The notes under the pieces were generated by a model, which had not been told where the DNA came from, did not search any database, and saw only the letters and a list, made by a program, of their open reading frames with translations. Shown here piece by piece: positions 8,363 through 15,812 of a stretch of 16,701 bases of DNA. The position numbers and the translations under genes were made by a program. This DNA comes from Paenibacillaceae bacterium UBA6304 (lineage in GTDB: Bacteria; Bacillota; Bacilli; Paenibacillales; Paenibacillaceae): NCBI GenBank assembly GCA_002439285.1, contig DJTQ01000265.1, positions 1-16,701 of the forward strand, given 5' to 3'. How positions within the stretch are numbered: the first letter of the stretch is position 1; each line of letters begins with the position of its first letter.

Positions 8363-8722
8363 CTTTCATGTATTCACCGCTCGGATCGATAGGAGATAGG
8401 AGTGACTGTTGGGAGCAAATTAACTGTATTTCCTACAGTTAATTACCGTGAATCCAGTCATTCTGGATAATTACCTGTATTTTGTACAGTTAATTCTTAT
8501 CCTTCGCGTCCTTTTCGCTCCAAGCGCCTAAATTAACTGTAGGTTTTCCAGTTAGTTTGGTCCGGACCTGGCCTACCGCGCGAAATAACTGTAGGATATC
8601 CAGTTAATCTTCATAGAGCGGCCTGGTGAACCCGGGGAAGAGAGCGACATGGTGAAAGTGTGCTTGGTCAGGAGAAAGGGGGTGTCCTTCAGTCATCTAC
8701 GATGACTTTTGGAACACCCCCT
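8356..8722 (-). repeat. Repeat element A, left copy (inverted relative to the right copy)
   Basis: The reverse complement of this stretch matches 14239-14604 over its whole length, about four-fifths identical by eye with a few small indels. It carries four palindromes of the form TAACTG-N9-CAGTTA at 8421-8441, 8472-8492, 8534-8554 and 8586-8606. Start-to-start spacings are 51, 62 and 52 bp. The best one (8418-8444) has perfect 11-base arms and a 5-base loop. The spacers also contain palindromes (ATCCAG-TCATT-CTGGAT and GGTCCGGACC). The inner end is the uxuB terminator hairpin. It lies between convergent genes aguA and uxuB. No transposase is present in the window. Confidence 0.85.
8678..8721 (-). 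terminator. Terminator hairpin for uxuB (uxuR-uxuA-uxuB operon)
   Basis: GGGGGTGTCC (8678-8687) pairs with GGAACACCCCC (8711-8721), with one bulged base. An inner perfect hairpin AGTCATC-TAC-GATGACT stacks inside it. On the minus strand the stem is followed by TTTCTCC, a short T-rich tract, 28 bases after the uxuB stop. The + strand side reads CTTTATCTTTT, so it may act in both directions. Confidence 0.7.
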
Positions 8723-8748
8723 TTATCTTTTCCCATTCGGACAGCTGG

Positions 8749-9603
8749 CTAGACGCCGGAATAAGCCATGAAGCCGCCGTCCACCGGAATCACGGTGCCG
8801 GTGACGAAGCCGGAAGTATCGGTATCGACGAGCCACAGCAGCGTGCCGAGCAGGTCCTCCGGAACACCGAAGCGACGCATCGGCGTGTGCGTGATGATTT
8901 TGTGAGAGCGCTCGGTGAGCGACCCGTCTTCGTTCGTCAGCAGGCTGCGGTTCTGTTCCGTCAGGAAGAAACCGGGAGCCATAGCGTTGACGCGGATACC
9001 GGACTCAGCCAAATGTACCGCCAGCCATTGGGTAAAGTTGTTAATCGCTGCCTTGGCCGCGCTGTAGGCGGGGACCTTGGTCATCGGGGATGGGGCACTC
9101 ATCGAGGAAATGTTAAGCACGGCCGCTCCGGGCCGCCCGATCATTTCCTTGGTGAACACCTGTGTCGGAATCAAGGTTCCGACGAAATTGAGGTCCATGA
9201 CATTCCGTACTCCCGTCAGGCTGAGGTCAAAGAAGGTCGTTACCGCCGGGTCTCCCAAATCGCTGTCTTTGAATGTCTCGTTGGTCGTGTTGGCACTGGG
9301 CTGATTGCCCCCCGCGCCATTGATCAGAATATCGCAAGGACCTAGTTGCCCGCGTACTCGCCGCTCCGCTTCCTGGACGCTTGCGGCATCCGTCACGTCG
9401 CAGGCGACCGCGATCGCCACGCCGCCATTCTCGCGAATTTCCTTTGCGACCTGTTCGCCACGCTCCAGGGTGCGGTTCAGGATCGCCACCTTCATGCCTT
9501 GGCGGGCCAACTCCAGCGCCATCGCCCGGCACAGGATGCCTGCGCCGCCGGTGATGACCGCCGTTTTCCCTTCTAAGGAACTGTGTTTAGGTAGTGGACA
9601 CAT
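8749..9603 (-). CDS. uxuB: SDR-family D-mannonate oxidoreductase (fructuronate reductase)
   Basis: This 284-residue short-chain dehydrogenase/reductase most likely interconverts D-fructuronate and D-mannonate with NAD(P)H, the Bacillus-type (YjmF) UxuB rather than the long-chain enterobacterial enzyme. The nucleotide-binding turn is [10 protein letters not shown] (18-27), followed by CDV (68-70) and NGAGG (95-99), where NAG is usual. The catalytic set is Ser167, Tyr180 and Lys184 (YSAAK). The C-terminal [12 protein letters not shown] is typical of this subgroup. ATG 9603 is supported by GGAGGAGG at 9613-9620 and makes the gene overlap the uxuA end by 17 bases, so the two are translationally coupled. 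The neighbour uxuA uses the product mannonate. A generic SDR sugar dehydrogenase is the alternative; context makes UxuB much more likely. Confidence 0.88.
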   Translation of the reverse strand: MCPLPKHSSLEGKTAVITGGAGILCRAMALELARQGMKVAILNRTLERGEQVAKEIRENGGVAIAVACDVTDAASVQEAERRVRGQLGPCDILINGAGGNQPSANTTNETFKDSDLGDPAVTTFFDLSLTGVRNVMDLNFVGTLIPTQVFTKEMIGRPGAAVLNISSMSAPSPMTKVPAYSAAKAAINNFTQWLAVHLAESGIRVNAMAPGFFLTEQNRSLLTNEDGSLTERSHKIITHTPMRRFGVPEDLLGTLLWLVDTDTSGFVTGTVIPVDGGFMAYSGV

Positions 9604-10696
9604 CTAAATTGGCCTCCTCCTCTAATGGATGATCCGAAGTTGGTGAGGAAAAAGCGTCCCATAGTCCCCACAAGTACATGATGCCAAGTGCACGGTCATA
9701 TAGGCCGTAGCCGGGACGGCAAACCTCTCCCCATAGATGGCGACCGTGGTCTGGACGGACATAACCCTTGAAACCGCTGTCATAGTAGGCCTTGACGATC
9801 CCGCGAATATCAACCGTACCGTCAGAAGTCCGGTGGGAGGTCTCGATAAAATCGCCGTTTTCATAAACACGGACGTTCCGGATATGCGCAAAAGGAATCC
9901 GCCCCTCAAATTCATGAATCATGGCTACGATGTCATTGTCCGGATTGGCGCCGAGCGATCCGCTGCACAGGGTAATGCCGTTGGCCGGACTGTCATGCAG
10001 GGAGAGGAATCGGCGGAAGTTGGCCTGGTTCGTTAAGATCCGGGGCAGCCCGAAGATCGGCCATGGCGGATCATCCGGGTGGACGGCCATGAGAATGCCG
10101 TTTTGCTCGGCGACTGGGATGACGGCATCCAGGAAGTATTTCAGGTTCTCCCAGAGGTCTTCCTCCGATACCTGTCGGTAAGCTTCGAACAGTGAGGTCA
10201 GATGCTCCAGCCGTTCAGGTTCCCAACCCGGCATCGTCAACGCGCTGTTCTGATTGATTGTCCGCACGAGCTCCAAAGGATCAACGCCGCGGATTTTAGC
10301 CTGTTCGAAAAAGAGGGCGGTCGACCCGTCGTCCATCGCCTTGTGCAGGTCGGTCCGAACCCAGTCGAACACGGGCATGAAGTTGTAGCAAATTACTTTT
10401 ACGCCGGCCTGGGCCAGCTTCTCAATCGTCCGGATGTAGTTGGCGATATAGAGGTCCCGGGAAGGGAGCCCTAGCTTAATGTCCTCATGTACATTCACGC
10501 TTTCCACAACTTCTGTATGCAGGCCGTGTTGATCACCCAACTGACGCATTTCCATAATGCGTTCCATCGGCCATTCTTCTCCCGCCGGAATATCATGAAG
10601 CGCCCAAACGATGCCTTCCACGCCGGGAATTTGTTTGATCTGTTCCAGCGAAACCGTATCATTGCCTTCGCAGAACCAGCGAAATACCATACGCAT
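9587..10696 (-). CDS. uxuA: Mannonate dehydratase
   Basis: This 369-residue enzyme dehydrates D-mannonate to 2-keto-3-deoxy-D-gluconate, the third intracellular step of glucuronate catabolism. Family motifs are [12 protein letters not shown] (63-74), [15 protein letters not shown] (103-117), [14 protein letters not shown] (203-216), [13 protein letters not shown] (243-255), HIRNVRV (271-277) and RPDHGRH (314-320). The likely Mn2+ ligands His206, Cys244, His271 and Asp316 are all present. The start ATG 10696 has the G-rich ribosome binding stretch AAGGTGGTGGAG just upstream (10699-10710). It lies 34 bases after uxuR and overlaps uxuB, so it is the middle gene of a three-gene operon. The gene for KDG kinase/aldolase is not in the window. 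Confidence 0.95.
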   Translation of the reverse strand: MRMVFRWFCEGNDTVSLEQIKQIPGVEGIVWALHDIPAGEEWPMERIMEMRQLGDQHGLHTEVVESVNVHEDIKLGLPSRDLYIANYIRTIEKLAQAGVKVICYNFMPVFDWVRTDLHKAMDDGSTALFFEQAKIRGVDPLELVRTINQNSALTMPGWEPERLEHLTSLFEAYRQVSEEDLWENLKYFLDAVIPVAEQNGILMAVHPDDPPWPIFGLPRILTNQANFRRFLSLHDSPANGITLCSGSLGANPDNDIVAMIHEFEGRIPFAHIRNVRVYENGDFIETSHRTSDGTVDIRGIVKAYYDSGFKGYVRPDHGRHLWGEVCRPGYGLYDRALGIMYLWGLWDAFSSPTSDHPLEEEANLDVSTT

Positions 10697-10730
10697 AACT
10701 CCACCACCTTATGAATGAATGAAATATGAA

Positions 10731-11417
10731 CTACTGCGCGGTTACGAAAAAGTCCGGAAACTTCTCTTTAAGCACACTCAGATTCGCAATGCTCAAAGTC
10801 AGGTGCTCCTGCATCATGCGGTCGGCGCGGTCTCCATCCTGCATACGCACGGCATCGAACATTTGGCGATGCTGGTCATACAAGTGTTCCCAATGGGGAT
10901 CCGTCTTCAGCCAGAGAACCCGGCTCCGGTTGAGATGGGCGTTCATTTGCTGAATCACCGACCAGGTGCCGAGCTTGCGGCAGCCCTCGAATAGAATGCG
11001 GTGAAACTCCTCATCCAGCTCGAACATGGCACGGCCATCATGCAAACGCAGAGATTCCTGTTGCAGTTCGAGATTGCGTTCCAAAGCGGCCAAGTGCTTC
11101 TCGGGATAACTCTGGCAAGCCAGCCGGATTACGGCGCGTTCCAACTGTTCTCGCATAAATCGCGCCTCTTCGACCAGGTCCGGGTCGATAAGCGAGACCT
11201 TTGTACCCCGCTGAGGCAGCACTATAAGCAATCCTTCTTGGGCTAGGCGTACGAAGCTTTCGCGGACTGGGGTCCGGCTGACCTGAAAGGCCACGGACAT
11301 TTCTTTTTCGGATAATGTCGTTCCCGGAACCAGCTCAAGATTGACGATTTGTTGTTTTAATTGGGCGTAAACGTTGCTTCCGGCGGAGCCTGCCGAGGAA
11401 TGCGGCAATTCTTTCAA
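10731..11417 (-). CDS. uxuR: GntR/FadR-family (FCD) transcriptional regulator of hexuronate genes
   Basis: This 228-residue DNA-binding regulator has an N-terminal winged helix (about 15-75; LSEKEMSVAFQVSRTPVRES is the recognition region, and GLLIVLPQRGTKVS the wing) and a helical FCD ligand domain (about 85-215). The FCD metal/ligand residues appear intact: Asp135 and His139 (DEEFH), His183 (DQHRQ) and His205. The start is TTG 11417, because AGGAGGTGAT (11421-11430) is a near-perfect ribosome binding site 7 bases upstream; a longer frame begins at 11546 but would cross the operator palindrome. It is first in the uxuR-uxuA-uxuB operon and divergent from uxaC, so autoregulation and glucuronate- or fructuronate-released repression are likely. 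Naming as UxuR is by context. Confidence 0.85.
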   Translation of the reverse strand: MKELPHSSAGSAGSNVYAQLKQQIVNLELVPGTTLSEKEMSVAFQVSRTPVRESFVRLAQEGLLIVLPQRGTKVSLIDPDLVEEARFMREQLERAVIRLACQSYPEKHLAALERNLELQQESLRLHDGRAMFELDEEFHRILFEGCRKLGTWSVIQQMNAHLNRSRVLWLKTDPHWEHLYDQHRQMFDAVRMQDGDRADRMMQEHLTLSIANLSVLKEKFPDFFVTAQ

Positions 11418-11435
11418 ACGATCACCTCCTATTTT

Positions 11436-11471
11436 GTTCCATACTACCATACTTGTATGGTAGTATGGAAC
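11436..11471. promoter_or_regulatory. Perfect 36-bp palindromic operator between uxuR and uxaC
   Basis: Bases 11436-11452 and 11455-11471 are perfect 17-base reverse complements around a 2-base centre (TT). The core reads ACCATACTTGTATGGT, and each arm holds a further CATACTACCAT / ATGGTAGTATG half. It lies 18 bases before the uxuR start and 91 before the uxaC start, the only large palindrome between these divergent genes. It is the obvious binding site for the GntR-type regulator. TAGTAT inside each arm could serve as a -10 on either strand, but no convincing promoter was found. Confidence 0.8.
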
Positions 11472-11561
11472 TGAAAAGGTGAATATTTTTTTCCATAACG
11501 GAGAACCGCTTGAAAACAAGAGTTGTACGAAGCAAGAATCGATCAAGGAGGAAGATAAAAC

Positions 11562-12977
11562 GTGCCAACGTGGAACTTGGAAAACTTGCTGTTGACCGGC
11601 ACCAGCGCCAAACGTTTATATCACGATTATGCAGCGGGGATGCCGATTTACGATTATCACAATCATCTGAATGCGGACGATCTGGCCGCCGACCGGCGCT
11701 TTCGCAATCTGACCGAACTTTGGCTGGAAGGCGACCATTACAAGTGGCGGGCGATGCGCTGGCTAGGCATAGATGAGTCGCTAATTACCGGGGATGCCGA
11801 CGATCTGGCCAAATTCAAGGCCTGGGCCGGCGCGGTGCCGAAACTGGCGGGCAATCCGCTCTATCATTGGAGCCATTTGGAGTTGCAACGCCACTTCGGA
11901 GTCAAAGAGAGGCTCGGCGAAGATAATGCGGAAGAAATATGGCACCGCTGCAATGAACAGCTCGCCGATCCTTCCCTTCATGCCGCCGGCATTCTGAAGC
12001 GGTTTGAGGTTCGCGTAGCTTGCACGACCGACGATCCGGCGGACGGGCTGGAGGCGCACCGGAAGCTGCGTCAGGCAGGCGCTAGCCATCCTACCGTAGT
12101 GCCGACGTTCCGGCCGGATCGCGCACTGGATATCCAAGCTGCGGACTTTGTGCCATACATGAGTGAGCTGGGACAGCGGGCAGGGCTTGCGATCGGCGAT
12201 TATGACGCGCTGATTCAGGCGCTCGGCCTTCGGATGGATGAATTTCACCGGACCGGGTGCCGGTTATCGGATCACGGCTTCGGGGATTTTCCGTATGAAG
12301 CCGCTACGGAGCGGGAGGTCCGGACGATTTTTGCCAAAGCCCTTCAAGGGGAGACTGTGACCGCTCTGGAAGAGCGGAAATACCGCACTTTCACGCTGCT
12401 GCGCCTAGGAGAAATGTATGACGCTCGCGGATGGACCATGCAGCTGCATATCGGCGCTATACGCAACAATAATGACCGGATGACTCAGCGTCTCGGCAAG
12501 AATAGCGGATTCGACTCAATCCTGGACTATCATTTGGGCGCGGCTTTAAATGCCTTTTTGAATGAATTGGACACAATGAACCGGCTTCCTAAAACGATTG
12601 TTTACAGCTTGTATCCTTACCAGTACGAGCTTATCGCCACGGCGATCGGCAACTTTCAATCCGGGAAGGTCGCCGGCAAGCTCCAATTGGGTGCCGCCTG
12701 GTGGTTCCACGATCAGAAAGAGGGAATGCTTCAGCAGCTCAAGGCGCTGTCCTCAACAGGCGTGTTAAGTACCTTCGTCGGCATGCTGACCGATTCTCGC
12801 AGCTTTATGTCGTTTCCGCGCCACGAATATTTCCGCCGGGTCCTGTGCCGCCTGTTGGGCGAATGGATCGACGAAGGGGAATTGCCCGCAGACTACGATT
12901 ACATCGGGGCGATGGTTCAAGACATCTGCTTCCATAATGCGCAGCACTATTTCGGTATTCCTGAAGGAGAGGCCTGA
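11562..12977 (+). CDS. uxaC: Glucuronate isomerase
   Basis: This 471-residue cytoplasmic enzyme converts D-glucuronate to D-fructuronate, the first step after GH67 releases the uronic acid. The amidohydrolase-like metal motif HxH is His33/His35 in YDYHNHLNADD. Other conserved segments are YHWSHLELQRHFG, CTTDDPADGLEAH, QLHIGAIRNNN, and the C-terminal region WWFHDQKEGMLQQLKALS with MLTDSRSFMSFPRHEYFRR. Length matches the family (about 465-475). The start is GTG 11562 with AAGGAGGAA at 11545-11553. It is transcribed away from uxuR-uxuA-uxuB across the shared operator, so both arms of the hexuronate pathway should respond to the same regulator. Only 97 bases separate it from the GH8 gene. Confidence 0.95.
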   Translation: MPTWNLENLLLTGTSAKRLYHDYAAGMPIYDYHNHLNADDLAADRRFRNLTELWLEGDHYKWRAMRWLGIDESLITGDADDLAKFKAWAGAVPKLAGNPLYHWSHLELQRHFGVKERLGEDNAEEIWHRCNEQLADPSLHAAGILKRFEVRVACTTDDPADGLEAHRKLRQAGASHPTVVPTFRPDRALDIQAADFVPYMSELGQRAGLAIGDYDALIQALGLRMDEFHRTGCRLSDHGFGDFPYEAATEREVRTIFAKALQGETVTALEERKYRTFTLLRLGEMYDARGWTMQLHIGAIRNNNDRMTQRLGKNSGFDSILDYHLGAALNAFLNELDTMNRLPKTIVYSLYPYQYELIATAIGNFQSGKVAGKLQLGAAWWFHDQKEGMLQQLKALSSTGVLSTFVGMLTDSRSFMSFPRHEYFRRVLCRLLGEWIDEGELPADYDYIGAMVQDICFHNAQHYFGIPEGEA

Positions 12978-13037
12978 TTTGGGTAAAAATCGGCGCGATC
13001 TGCACATGGAATGCAGCGACTTCGTTTGATACTTTGG

Positions 13038-13051
13038 TGATAGCGCTATCA
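13038..13051. promoter_or_regulatory. cre-like / LacI-family operator palindrome upstream of the GH8 gene
   Basis: TGATAGCGCTATCA is a perfect 14-bp palindrome with the central CG typical of LacI/CcpA-family sites. It matches the cre consensus TGWAANCGNTNWCA at every fixed position except one (T for A at the fourth). It is 10 bases before the ribosome binding site of the GH8 gene and 61 bases after uxaC. It could mediate carbon catabolite repression or belong to a local LacI-type regulator outside the window. Confidence 0.55.
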
Positions 13052-13074
13052 TCAGAAAATAGGGGAGAGTGTTT

Positions 13075-14217
13075 GTGAGCATGAGTGGACAATCCGGAGC
13101 TTTTTATACGGGACAATACCGGAATTTGCTGGCGGAGTATGGCTATAGCGGTCAGGAGATCCGCGAACGCTTGGAGCAGACCTGGCAGGCGATGTACGAA
13201 GGGGATGAAGATATGCGGATCTATCATGAATCCGGTGAAGATATGGGGTACATGATGGATACGGGTAACCTGGATGTGCGTACCGAAGGCATGTCTTACG
13301 GAATGATGATGGCCGTCCAGATGGACCGTCAAGATGTGTTCGACCGGCTCTGGAAATGGACAATGACTTACATGTACATGACGACCGGGGAGAATGCCGG
13401 TTACTTCGCCTGGTCCTGCGCTACCGATGGCTCGCGCCTGTCGGACGGGCCGGCGCCGGACGGCGAGGAGTATTTTGCAATGGCGTTATTCTTCGCGTCC
13501 CATCGCTGGGGCGACCGGGAAGCGCCGTTCGATTACGGCACTCAGGCCAGGGATCTGCTTCGCACTTGTATTCACCGGGGTGAGGACGGCATCGGTTACC
13601 CGATGTGGAACCCGGACAATAAGCTGATTAAATTTATACCAAATTGCGAATTTTCGGACCCTTCATATCATTTGCCGCATTTTTACGAATTGTTCGCGTT
13701 GTGGGCCTACCCGGAAGACCGTTCGTTCTGGAAAGAGGCCGCCGAAGCCAGCCGTGAATATTTAAAAATCGCCTGCCATCCCGTTACCGGTCTGTCACCG
13801 GAATATGCTTATTATGACGGGACGCCCAATCATGAGCGGGGGTTCGGATACTTCTTCAGCGACTCCTATAGAGTGGCGGCTAACCTAGGGCTGGACTGGG
13901 AATGGTTTGGGGCCGATCGCTGGGAACGCGAAGCGGCGGACAGAATCCAGGCGTTTTTTGCCGATAAACAACCGGACGATTACCGCAGATACACGATCGC
14001 CGGAGAGCCATTCGAGGAGAAATCGCTGCATCCCGTCGGGCTGCTGGCAACGAATGCAATGGCTTCGCTGGCTGCGGAAGGGCCGAATGCCCGGGCGAGC
14101 GTGGAGCTGCTCTGGAATACACCGCTGCGGACAGGGGTGCGCAGATATTACGACAACTGCTTATATTTGTTTGCCTTACTCGCAGTAAGCGGAAATTTCC
14201 GCATTTGGATGCCGTAA
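13075..14217 (+). CDS. rex8A: GH8 reducing-end xylose-releasing exo-oligoxylanase
   Basis: This 380-residue GH8 enzyme has no signal peptide and should act in the cytoplasm, removing single xyloses from the reducing ends of xylo-oligosaccharides. The acid/base is Glu71 in RTEGMSYGMMMA. Tyr198 (PSYH), Asp263 (FSDSYR, base) and His319 (SLHPVG) fall at positions I recall for the reducing-end exo-oligoxylanase of Bacillus halodurans, where the Tyr and His define the exo mode; this favours Rex over GH8 endoglucanase or chitosanase. The start is placed at GTG 13075, 7 bases after AGGGGAG (13061-13067). GTG 13069 is too close to that site, and ATG 13081 is possible. It follows uxaC on the same strand, may be co-transcribed with it, and ends at a clear terminator. 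Confidence 0.9.
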   Translation: MSMSGQSGAFYTGQYRNLLAEYGYSGQEIRERLEQTWQAMYEGDEDMRIYHESGEDMGYMMDTGNLDVRTEGMSYGMMMAVQMDRQDVFDRLWKWTMTYMYMTTGENAGYFAWSCATDGSRLSDGPAPDGEEYFAMALFFASHRWGDREAPFDYGTQARDLLRTCIHRGEDGIGYPMWNPDNKLIKFIPNCEFSDPSYHLPHFYELFALWAYPEDRSFWKEAAEASREYLKIACHPVTGLSPEYAYYDGTPNHERGFGYFFSDSYRVAANLGLDWEWFGADRWEREAADRIQAFFADKQPDDYRRYTIAGEPFEEKSLHPVGLLATNAMASLAAEGPNARASVELLWNTPLRTGVRRYYDNCLYLFALLAVSGNFRIWMP

Positions 14218-14238
14218 CCATTTGTAGAAGCAAGAAGC

Positions 14239-14285
14239 GGGGTGTCCCAAGAGTCATCGTAGTTGGCTGAAGGACACCCCTTTTT
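14239..14285 (+). terminator. Intrinsic terminator after the GH8 gene
   Basis: GGGGTGTCC (14239-14247) pairs perfectly with GGACACCCC (14272-14280) and is followed by TTTTT, 21 bases after the GH8 stop. The 24-base loop contains GTCATCGTAG, shared with the uxuB terminator. It forms the inner end of the right copy of repeat element A. Confidence 0.85.
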
Positions 14286-14604
14286 CCTGACCAAGCTCAC
14301 TCCACTTTCGCCATGTCGCTCTCCTCCCGGGCTCACCAGGCCGCTATATGAAAATTAACTGGAAAACCTACAGTTATTTCGCGCGGTAGGCTAGGTCCGG
14401 ACAAACTAACTGGAAAACCTACAGTTATTTTAAACACTTGCAGCGAAAAGAGCAGAAAGGATAAGAATTAACTGTATAAATTACAGCTAAGTATCCAGAA
14501 CGACTGGTTTCACAGTAATTAACTGTAGGTAATACAGCTAAGTTGCCCCCAACATTCATTCCTATCGATCTGGGCTGTGAATGCATGAAGTTAAGAGTTA
14601 CTGG
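14239..14604 (+). repeat. Repeat element A, right copy
   Basis: This copy runs from the terminator hairpin to GTTACTGG and is the inverted counterpart of 8356-8722. Its four palindromes TAACTG-N9-CAGTTA/CAGCTA are at 14356-14376, 14407-14427, 14469-14489 and 14520-14540, with start-to-start spacings of 51, 62 and 51 bp. The first two contain GGAAAACCTA between the arms and the last two the opposite-type TGTA...TACA core, so the quartet is mirror-symmetric. The spacers include GTCCGGAC and CCAG-AACGA-CTGG. It lies between the convergent genes for GH8 and the TrpD-like protein. No gene is visible in 14218-14723. Confidence 0.85.
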
Positions 14605-14723
14605 AAAATGAGCTTGGAGGTTGGGTGGCTTTGCCTTGCCCACAACCTGCTAAAGCAGGCGGCACTATGCCAGCAAAGAGAAAGAGCCAGACAAGAATAA
14701 CATCTCAGGCCGGCATTTGCAGG

Positions 14724-15779
14724 TTAGCCGGAATGCGGCGCCAATGGAGTCCCCGTCCCCGACAGGGCTTCCCTCCACCGGCAGAACAATTGCCATGGCG
14801 ATCCGTCTTCGATCAGGGATTTGCTCGTATAAACGCCTTCTTCTACAGAATCGGTAAGCCCCGCTAAATGAAGACGAAGCCCAGCGTTTAGAATCGTTTG
14901 ATTGATAAATGCCATGTGAGCTTCCCCGGTTAGCACCGTTTCCGTGACGCGCAACTGTTCAGCAGCGGTCCATGTGATGTCCGGCAGAGAAGACTCCAGC
15001 CCGTACGTTTCCGGATCGATCATATGAAGCTTGGCATCGCCGTTCTCAACAAGATAAGTTCGTGTAGGACGGTCGATATAAACATCCTCCGAACCTTCCA
15101 CGCCCTGCACGATCAAGGCCTTGCGATAATTTAGCCGCTGGAGCAGCTGGGCCGTCCGGTCGAACATCGTATTATGAAAAACCCCGTAGACCAGGTAAGG
15201 CGAGTGGCTGTAATCGACCAGCTTTTCTACGGTATTAAGGATCGTCCGCAGACCGAGCTCTAACCGGATCTGCCGTAACCGTCCGAGAGGCGGGCACCAG
15301 GAATCTGCCGGTACGAACAGCACCCCGGTCCGCTGGGCGGCTTGAACCGCCTGGTCCCGGCCGGGTCTCCCTTCATTCACACCCATTTCCCGTAGCACAT
15401 CGGGCAAAGTGATGCCCCATTTGGGCGGGAGCTTATCTGTACCGTGCAGCGTCACCGGCAATCCGGCGGAAGCCAGCACAAAGGCTGCTGCAAAGCCGGC
15501 CATAAAGGAAGATCTTCTGCCGTCATAGGGGCCGGCACAGTCGAGCGAGCCCGGACGCGGGAAGCGGAAGGCATGGCTGCGGCAGACATTCGCGAAGGCA
15601 TACAGTTCTTCGACGCTCTCCATTTTGATGCGTTCCGCCAGAAAAAAAGCACCGATTTGCGCCGGAGTCGCAGACTGGTCAAAGATCATTTCCGCTGCGG
15701 CCAGAGCTTCTCCGTAGCTCAAGTCGCGGGCGCCGCGCTTGCCCCGGCCCACTTCTTTTAAAACCTCTGTCATGTTCAT
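14724..15779 (-). CDS. TrpD/YbiB-like glycosyltransferase-3 family protein, not a normal anthranilate phosphoribosyltransferase
   Basis: This 351-residue protein has the two-part fold signature of the anthranilate phosphoribosyltransferase family: an N-terminal helical domain (about 1-70, with LSYGEALAAAEMIFDQSATPAQIGAFFLAERIKMES) and a C-terminal domain. The PRPP loop GTGGD of true TrpD is replaced by CAGPYDGRRSSF (81-92), and HGNRSVSS by HGTDKLPPKWG (112-122), so catalysis of tryptophan synthesis is unlikely. YbiB/TrpD2-type relatives bind nucleic acid, which is one possibility. The start ATG 15779 has GGAGGAG 6 bases upstream; ATG 15773 is an alternative. It is 33 bases downstream of an ANTAR regulator gene and probably co-transcribed with it in a nitrogen-linked locus. 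No trp genes are nearby. Exact role unknown. Confidence 0.75.
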   Translation of the reverse strand: MNMTEVLKEVGRGKRGARDLSYGEALAAAEMIFDQSATPAQIGAFFLAERIKMESVEELYAFANVCRSHAFRFPRPGSLDCAGPYDGRRSSFMAGFAAAFVLASAGLPVTLHGTDKLPPKWGITLPDVLREMGVNEGRPGRDQAVQAAQRTGVLFVPADSWCPPLGRLRQIRLELGLRTILNTVEKLVDYSHSPYLVYGVFHNTMFDRTAQLLQRLNYRKALIVQGVEGSEDVYIDRPTRTYLVENGDAKLHMIDPETYGLESSLPDITWTAAEQLRVTETVLTGEAHMAFINQTILNAGLRLHLAGLTDSVEEGVYTSKSLIEDGSPWQLFCRWREALSGTGTPLAPHSG

Positions 15780-15812
15780 GAAGAGCTCCTCCTCGTCGAT
15801 GCTGCTTATAGG

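Noticed and set aside
11418..11546. N-terminal extension of the GntR-family regulator
   Set aside because: It would translate the operator palindrome; TTG 11417 has a near-perfect ribosome binding site and gives the usual family length.
14356..14540. Regular 21-bp repeats with 30-bp spacers resembling a small CRISPR array
   Set aside because: The units alternate in orientation and are palindromes with variable cores; the spacers are shared by both copies of the element, the central gap is longer, and there are no cas genes.
8356..14604. Composite transposon carrying the hexuronate genes
   Set aside because: No transposase or recombinase, no visible target-site duplication at the outer edges, and the repeats look like dispersed intergenic elements. 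Kept only as a structural observation.
14605..14723. Possible terminator for the TrpD-like gene (CCTGCT/AGCAGG hairpin and a GGTTG...CAACC stem)
   Set aside because: The stems are short or imperfect and no T tract follows in the minus-strand direction, so it is not listed as a feature.
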